Source: Clostridiales bacterium (GTDB taxonomy: Bacteria; Bacillota; Clostridia; Christensenellales; CAG-138). From it: a stretch of 10,291 bases of DNA. Positions 7,361 through 10,291 of the stretch are shown one piece after another (position 1 is the first letter of the stretch; the number at the start of each line of letters is the position of its first letter). The stretch is from NCBI GenBank assembly GCA_004554165.1, contig SFNQ01000043.1:1-10291 (forward strand). The letters run 5' to 3'. The notes beneath the pieces were generated by a model. It was not told the DNA's origin, searched no databases, and saw only the letters and a program-made list of their open reading frames with translations. The position numbers and the translations under genes are program-made.

Positions 7361-7391
7361 GTACGCGGAGGCGGAAAACACCTCCGCGTAC
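7361..7391 (-). repeat. Perfect 11-bp stem-loop between phnD and phnC
   Basis: GTACGCGGAGG (7361-7371) and CCTCCGCGTAC (7381-7391) are exact inverse complements around a nine-base loop. The stem starts 22 nt after the phnD stop and is followed on the minus strand by TTCCATGTT rather than a T run, so it is not a standard terminator. In binding-protein transporter operons such stems often protect the upstream mRNA from 3' decay or attenuate downstream reading. That would give more binding protein than ATPase and permease; this role is inferred. Confidence 0.8.
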
Positions 7392-7413
7392 CTTACAGTC
7401 TCGTGCCGAACGC

Positions 7414-8523
7414 TCAGTTGCTGAGGCTCTGGATCAGCTCCTGAGCCGCGCGCTCGTTATCGTAGTCAGAGGATACGGCTTTCTGGTATCCATTATGGCT
7501 GTAAATGGCGATGACCGCCTTGCCCTCCTCGGTTCCCGCAATATTGATAAACGCTTCCTGCAGGGTTGCTTTCAGGGCGTCGTCCATAATGGGCGAGGTT
7601 TTGCTCACAGCGATGGTATCGTTATAGATGCCGGGGGTGACGCCAATGACGTTGGTCTCCTCCCAGATGGAGGCGGTCCGGGCATATTCGCTCGTCCACT
7701 TCTCCGCATAGTCGCGGCGGGCGTCGGCATAGGTCATCAGGGCGTCCACCTGTCCGGAGGCCAGACGGGCAAAGGCGCTGCCATAGGAATCGGACTGGAC
7801 CGCATTGGCCAGGTCCGTGATGCCTTTGCCGTACCGCTCCTGCATCCACAGCGCAGGATAGATGTATCCGGCGGAGGAAGAAGAATTCATCACACTCCAG
7901 TTGAGGCCGTTGATGTCCTCCCAGGTGAGCTCTTCGCCGGCGTTGACCTTGGCGGCTATGGCCTGACCCTTTTCCGAGGGGCCGGCGATCATCAGCGCGC
8001 GATAGGACACCGCCTGCCTGTCGGAGGCCTCCGTGGGCTGGCCGTCGTTCCAGTCCTTGGCGTTGTCGGAGTCCTTGCTCAGGCCGTCACGGGTGGAGGT
8101 GAGGATTACGTCCGCCCCATCGTCATAGAGCACATAGGTGCCGCCGGGCATGCCGAAACCAATGTCTGCGGTTCCTGCAGAGAGCGCCTCGCCAACCGCT
8201 TCATAGGTGGTTCCCACGAAGATCTCCACCGCGCCAACCTCATAGCCGTGGTTGAGCAGCTCATCCTTGAGCAGTTGTTTGAGCGGTTCTGTGACGGTAA
8301 CGATCTCGTCCGGCTCACGGGAAGGCACAAAATAGAGATTCAGCTTTTCGATCTGGGTGTTCCCGGACGCATCGCCGCCATCGGCTGCGGGAACCTGCGC
8401 ATCGCCGCCATCGGCTGCGGGAACCTGCGCATCGCCGCCATCGGCTGCGGGGACCTGCGTGCAGCCGCCAAAGGCAGCAAGGCAGAATACCAGCGCAAGA
8501 AGAATAGCAAGGGTCTTTTTCAT
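7414..8523 (-). CDS. phnD: PhnD-type phosphonate/phosphite-family substrate-binding lipoprotein
   Basis: This 369-residue protein starts with a lipoprotein signal peptide (MKKTLAILLALVFCLAAFGG) and a lipobox cysteine at residue 21. FGGC is an acceptable but not ideal lipobox. A linker of three QVPAADGGDA repeats (23-52) tethers the folded domain. The binding domain (about 57-369) has the PhnD-family layout: YFVPSREPDEI near the start, TADIGFGMPGGTYVL (118-132) in the first lobe, and NSSSSAGYIYPALWM (213-227). The last matches the Ser/Thr-rich loop and helix start that hold the phosphonate group in PhnD structures. It should capture substrate outside the membrane and deliver it to PhnE/PhnC. 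The ATG at 8523 has a perfect AGGAGG 7 nt upstream. The open frame extends to 8739 only as a shadow of the preceding gene. The ligand cannot be read from the sequence; phosphonates, phosphite or a phosphoester are possible. Confidence 0.9.
   Translation of the reverse strand: MKKTLAILLALVFCLAAFGGCTQVPAADGGDAQVPAADGGDAQVPAADGGDASGNTQIEKLNLYFVPSREPDEIVTVTEPLKQLLKDELLNHGYEVGAVEIFVGTTYEAVGEALSAGTADIGFGMPGGTYVLYDDGADVILTSTRDGLSKDSDNAKDWNDGQPTEASDRQAVSYRALMIAGPSEKGQAIAAKVNAGEELTWEDINGLNWSVMNSSSSAGYIYPALWMQERYGKGITDLANAVQSDSYGSAFARLASGQVDALMTYADARRDYAEKWTSEYARTASIWEETNVIGVTPGIYNDTIAVSKTSPIMDDALKATLQEAFINIAGTEEGKAVIAIYSHNGYQKAVSSDYDNERAAQELIQSLSN
8368..8460 (-). repeat. Three tandem 30-bp repeats coding the PhnD lipoprotein linker
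   Basis: Units at 8371-8400, 8401-8430 and 8431-8460 follow one another without spacers. The first two are identical and the third differs at two bases. Each encodes QVPAADGGDA, directly after the lipidated cysteine. Near-identity at DNA level points to recent slippage or duplication, and copy number may vary among strains. Confidence 0.95.
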
Positions 8524-8530
8524 GTGTTTT

Positions 8531-8536
8531 CCTCCT
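8531..8536 (-). promoter_or_regulatory. Strong ribosome binding site of phnD
   Basis: AGGAGG on the minus strand, 7 nt before the ATG at 8523, inside an A-rich stretch. It fixes the phnD start against the longer open frame and predicts high translation of the binding protein. Confidence 0.85.
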
Positions 8537-8546
8537 TTTATTTTAT

Positions 8547-8561
8547 GCCGATATCCTCGGC
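8547..8561 (-). repeat. Small hairpin just upstream of the phnD ribosome binding site
   Basis: GCCGA and TCGGC form a 5-bp stem around a five-base loop, between the upstream gene's stop (8565-8567) and the phnD ribosome binding site. What follows on the minus strand is A-rich, not a T run, so it is not a terminator. It may insulate phnD translation or protect the mRNA end. Confidence 0.4.
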
Positions 8562-8564
8562 AAA

Positions 8565-10291
8565 CTAATGGATCGTAAGGGATTGCGTCAATACGTTGGT
8601 CGAGCCGTTCTTGATGCGGAAGTTTGCAGAACCCGCCGCCAGAGACGAATTCAGCCTCATCAGTATTGTTTTGACTGCAACGCCGGAGCTGTCGGCCGTC
8701 ATGGCGAAGGTGTCGGAGTAGCCAAACGCCGCGGACCATGTGCTGCCATCCACGCAGAACTGGGCAATCTGCGTTCCGGAGGAGAGATAGCTGCCAGCCT
8801 TCAGGCCGGACACCGTCTCATTTGCACTCAGCCCGGTTATGCGGATGGTAACGGCGGTATCCATGCCGGGAACAACGCAATCGGGGTATGCGGCAGAATA
8901 GACCGTCCCGCTGCCGCCCGGTGTGCTTGCGATCGTATGCGTAGCCGTATATACATTCGCAGAGCCCTGCTTCAGCCTGATGTTGAACGTCCCCGTTGCG
9001 GAGCTGTTGAGCAGGAAGATCATCGTTTTTGATGCGCTGCCATTGGCATCCGTCGTAATCGAAAACTCGCCGCTATAGCCAAATGCATCGGGCAGCGTTC
9101 CGCCAACATCCGCAAATTTGCCGATCTGGGTTCCGTCGGACAAATAGGCCCCGAGCTTATAGCCGCTATAGGTGGTGTTTGGCGTCAGATTCGCAAAATA
9201 GATCGTGACCGGAAGCTCCATGCCCGTGTTGATCTGCTGGGGCATGCCCACCAGATAGGTGAAATCGGATTGCTCAGAACCCGTATAGCCATAGGAGCCA
9301 TAGGCGAAGGTGCTTTCATCATACCAGAGATATCCCGCTGCCGGTGCGGCCCAGGGCTCGCTCTGCGGCTCCGTGGAGGAGGCGGGCGTCTCAAAGCCGA
9401 ACAGCGTGGTAGCAGAATCCGGCGTGATGTTCTGCGTTGTAAAGCTGGTATAGCTCTCCTGCTCGGCAAGCCAATCCACCAGTTGTACCAGAAGAATGGC
9501 GTCATCCTGCTCGCTGAAGCCCGCATATGTGGTTTTGGTGCTGCCGTTTTCTTCTCTCAGATACTTGGGCGTCGCATCCTCAACGGCAGAGGAATCGCCA
9601 AGAAACGCGGCCTTGCCGGCGCTGACCTTGGAAATTGCCACATAGGGCCCCTCGGCCACTCCGCCGCCGTTGTAAACCCCATCGTCAACGGCGTTTGACC
9701 ATTTGTTTGAACTGGTGAGTCCCGAGGGCAGGTACACGATTCCCTTGGCGATATCGGGATTGATTATGGCCAACGTGGAACCCGCATGCACGGCGACTGT
9801 ATCCACGCCCTGCGTGATGCCAAAGCACTGCGCAGGGGCAACGATGTTGTTGGCGGTTACGTCACCGATGGCATTGTAACGGAAACGCACACCGAAATTT
9901 GTGGCAAGCCAGTCGCTGCCCACGACCCCGTTCATGTCGTCGCAGGCGGCCTCAGCCGCGGACATACCCTGCGTTGGGTTGCTGTACGCGCCGCGGCGGT
10001 AACCGTTGAACACCTCGGATGAGTCCCATCTGTTTTTATTGCGATCTGCGTTATAGTGATCCGCAATGAAGAAGACGCCGCCGCCATTCTGCGCAAACTG
10101 AAGGATTGCAGCCTGTTCGCTGGTCTTAAAGGGAATGTTCGCTTCCGGGATGATGAAAACATCGAAGCCGGAAAGGTCGGCGTATGTGATGATGCCGCCT
10201 TTGCGGAGCTCCTCTACATAATAACCCTCGTTTGCCAGGGCATTGGCAAAATCGGAAAAGGCTCCGTCAATGACCCAGTCCGCCGCACCTG
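8565..10291 (-). CDS. Probable extracellular protein: GATase-like (DUF4350/ThuA-like) domain plus two beta-rich repeats; 5' end outside window
   Basis: The frame is open from the window edge to the stop at 8565-8567, giving 574 visible residues. The first complete codon is at 10289. The visible N-terminal part reads like the class I glutamine amidotransferase-like fold of DUF4350/ThuA-type proteins: DWVIDGAFSDFANALANEGY, then DLSGFDVFIIPEANIPF, SEQAAILQFAQNGGGVFFIA and DHYNADRNKNRWDSSEVFNG. No catalytic Cys-His-Glu triad is evident, so the domain may bind rather than catalyse. This region runs to about residue 300. After a linker there are two tandem repeats of about 100 residues (356-453 and 475-574), rich in Gly, Ser, Thr and Asn, probably beta-sandwich units. 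The composition and repeats suggest secretion, but the signal peptide would be outside the window. It lies 41 nt upstream of phnD on the same strand, so it is probably in the same operon. The GTG at 10013 is not its start, since the coding pattern continues past it. Confidence 0.75.
   Translation of the reverse strand, partial: GAADWVIDGAFSDFANALANEGYYVEELRKGGIITYADLSGFDVFIIPEANIPFKTSEQAAILQFAQNGGGVFFIADHYNADRNKNRWDSSEVFNGYRRGAYSNPTQGMSAAEAACDDMNGVVGSDWLATNFGVRFRYNAIGDVTANNIVAPAQCFGITQGVDTVAVHAGSTLAIINPDIAKGIVYLPSGLTSSNKWSNAVDDGVYNGGGVAEGPYVAISKVSAGKAAFLGDSSAVEDATPKYLREENGSTKTTYAGFSEQDDAILLVQLVDWLAEQESYTSFTTQNITPDSATTLFGFETPASSTEPQSEPWAAPAAGYLWYDESTFAYGSYGYTGSEQSDFTYLVGMPQQINTGMELPVTIYFANLTPNTTYSGYKLGAYLSDGTQIGKFADVGGTLPDAFGYSGEFSITTDANGSASKTMIFLLNSSATGTFNIRLKQGSANVYTATHTIASTPGGSGTVYSAAYPDCVVPGMDTAVTIRITGLSANETVSGLKAGSYLSSGTQIAQFCVDGSTWSAAFGYSDTFAMTADSSGVAVKTILMRLNSSLAAGSANFRIKNGSTNVLTQSLTIH
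8568..9224 (-). repeat. Two tandem protein repeats of about 100 residues
   Basis: Repeat A is encoded at 8931-9224 and repeat B at 8568-8867, joined by a 21-residue linker. Both run GM..(P/A)VTI, (N/G)L...(E/T)T(V/Y)SG, LSDGTQI or LSSGTQI, AFGYS, then ...KT.(I/L)...LNSS and a closing T.TI-like strand. They are diverged copies of one beta-rich module, probably an Ig-like or carbohydrate-binding-type fold. I do not recognise the family. Confidence 0.85.

Noticed and set aside
7361..7391. Rho-independent terminator after phnD
   Set aside because: The stem is strong but neither strand has a T run after it, and phnC continues in the same direction.
8371..8460. CRISPR array
   Set aside because: The 30-bp units are contiguous with no spacers, lie in frame within a lipoprotein linker, and no cas gene is present.
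8524..8739. N-terminal extension of PhnD
   Set aside because: The signal peptide and AGGAGG site fix the start at 8523; the extension is a shadow of the upstream gene.

Overview
The window is chromosomal DNA with moderately high G+C. It most likely comes from a Gram-positive anaerobe of the Clostridia. The evidence is strong AGGAGG-type ribosome binding sites, a lipoprotein-type phosphonate-binding protein, a zinc-ribbon SPFH protein of a type common in Firmicutes, and the start of an IS256-type transposase. Every gene I can support lies on the minus strand, so transcription runs from high to low coordinates. The host assignment is an inference; no marker gene is present.

Right part (10291 down to 3367): this looks like one long transcription unit. 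First comes the 3' portion of a large protein with a glutamine-amidotransferase-like (DUF4350/ThuA-like) domain followed by two tandem beta-rich repeats. Its start lies outside the window. After 41 nt comes a PhnD-type binding lipoprotein with a threefold 10-residue linker repeat. Next are the ATPase PhnC, two PhnE permeases, and a cytoplasmic CpdB/UshA-like metallophosphatase/5'-nucleotidase. The phnC-phnE1 junction overlaps as ATGA, phnE2 follows after a 16-nt gap, and the phosphatase start overlaps the phnE2 stop as TAATG. phnD lies between two intercistronic stem-loops, the downstream one a perfect 11-bp stem. A weak terminator closes the unit near 3250. The layout suggests import of a phosphonate-like or phosphoester-like compound followed by dephosphorylation in the cytoplasm. 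No C-P lyase or phosphonatase gene is visible here.

Middle part (3366 down to 599): a promoter (TTGACA, 17 nt, TATTCT) drives two genes through a leader of about 178 nt. The first encodes a membrane protein with a signal peptide, an Asp/Ser/Gly-rich outer segment, one membrane helix, a TIM44-like domain and a zinc ribbon. The second encodes an SPFH-domain protein (YdjI/'virion core protein' type) with three C-terminal zinc ribbons. A strong Rho-independent terminator follows. The pair looks like a membrane-associated envelope or stress-response module; no PspA gene is in the window.

Left edge (598 to 1): about 550 nt with no credible gene, then the first 17 codons of a probable IS256-family transposase that runs off the window.
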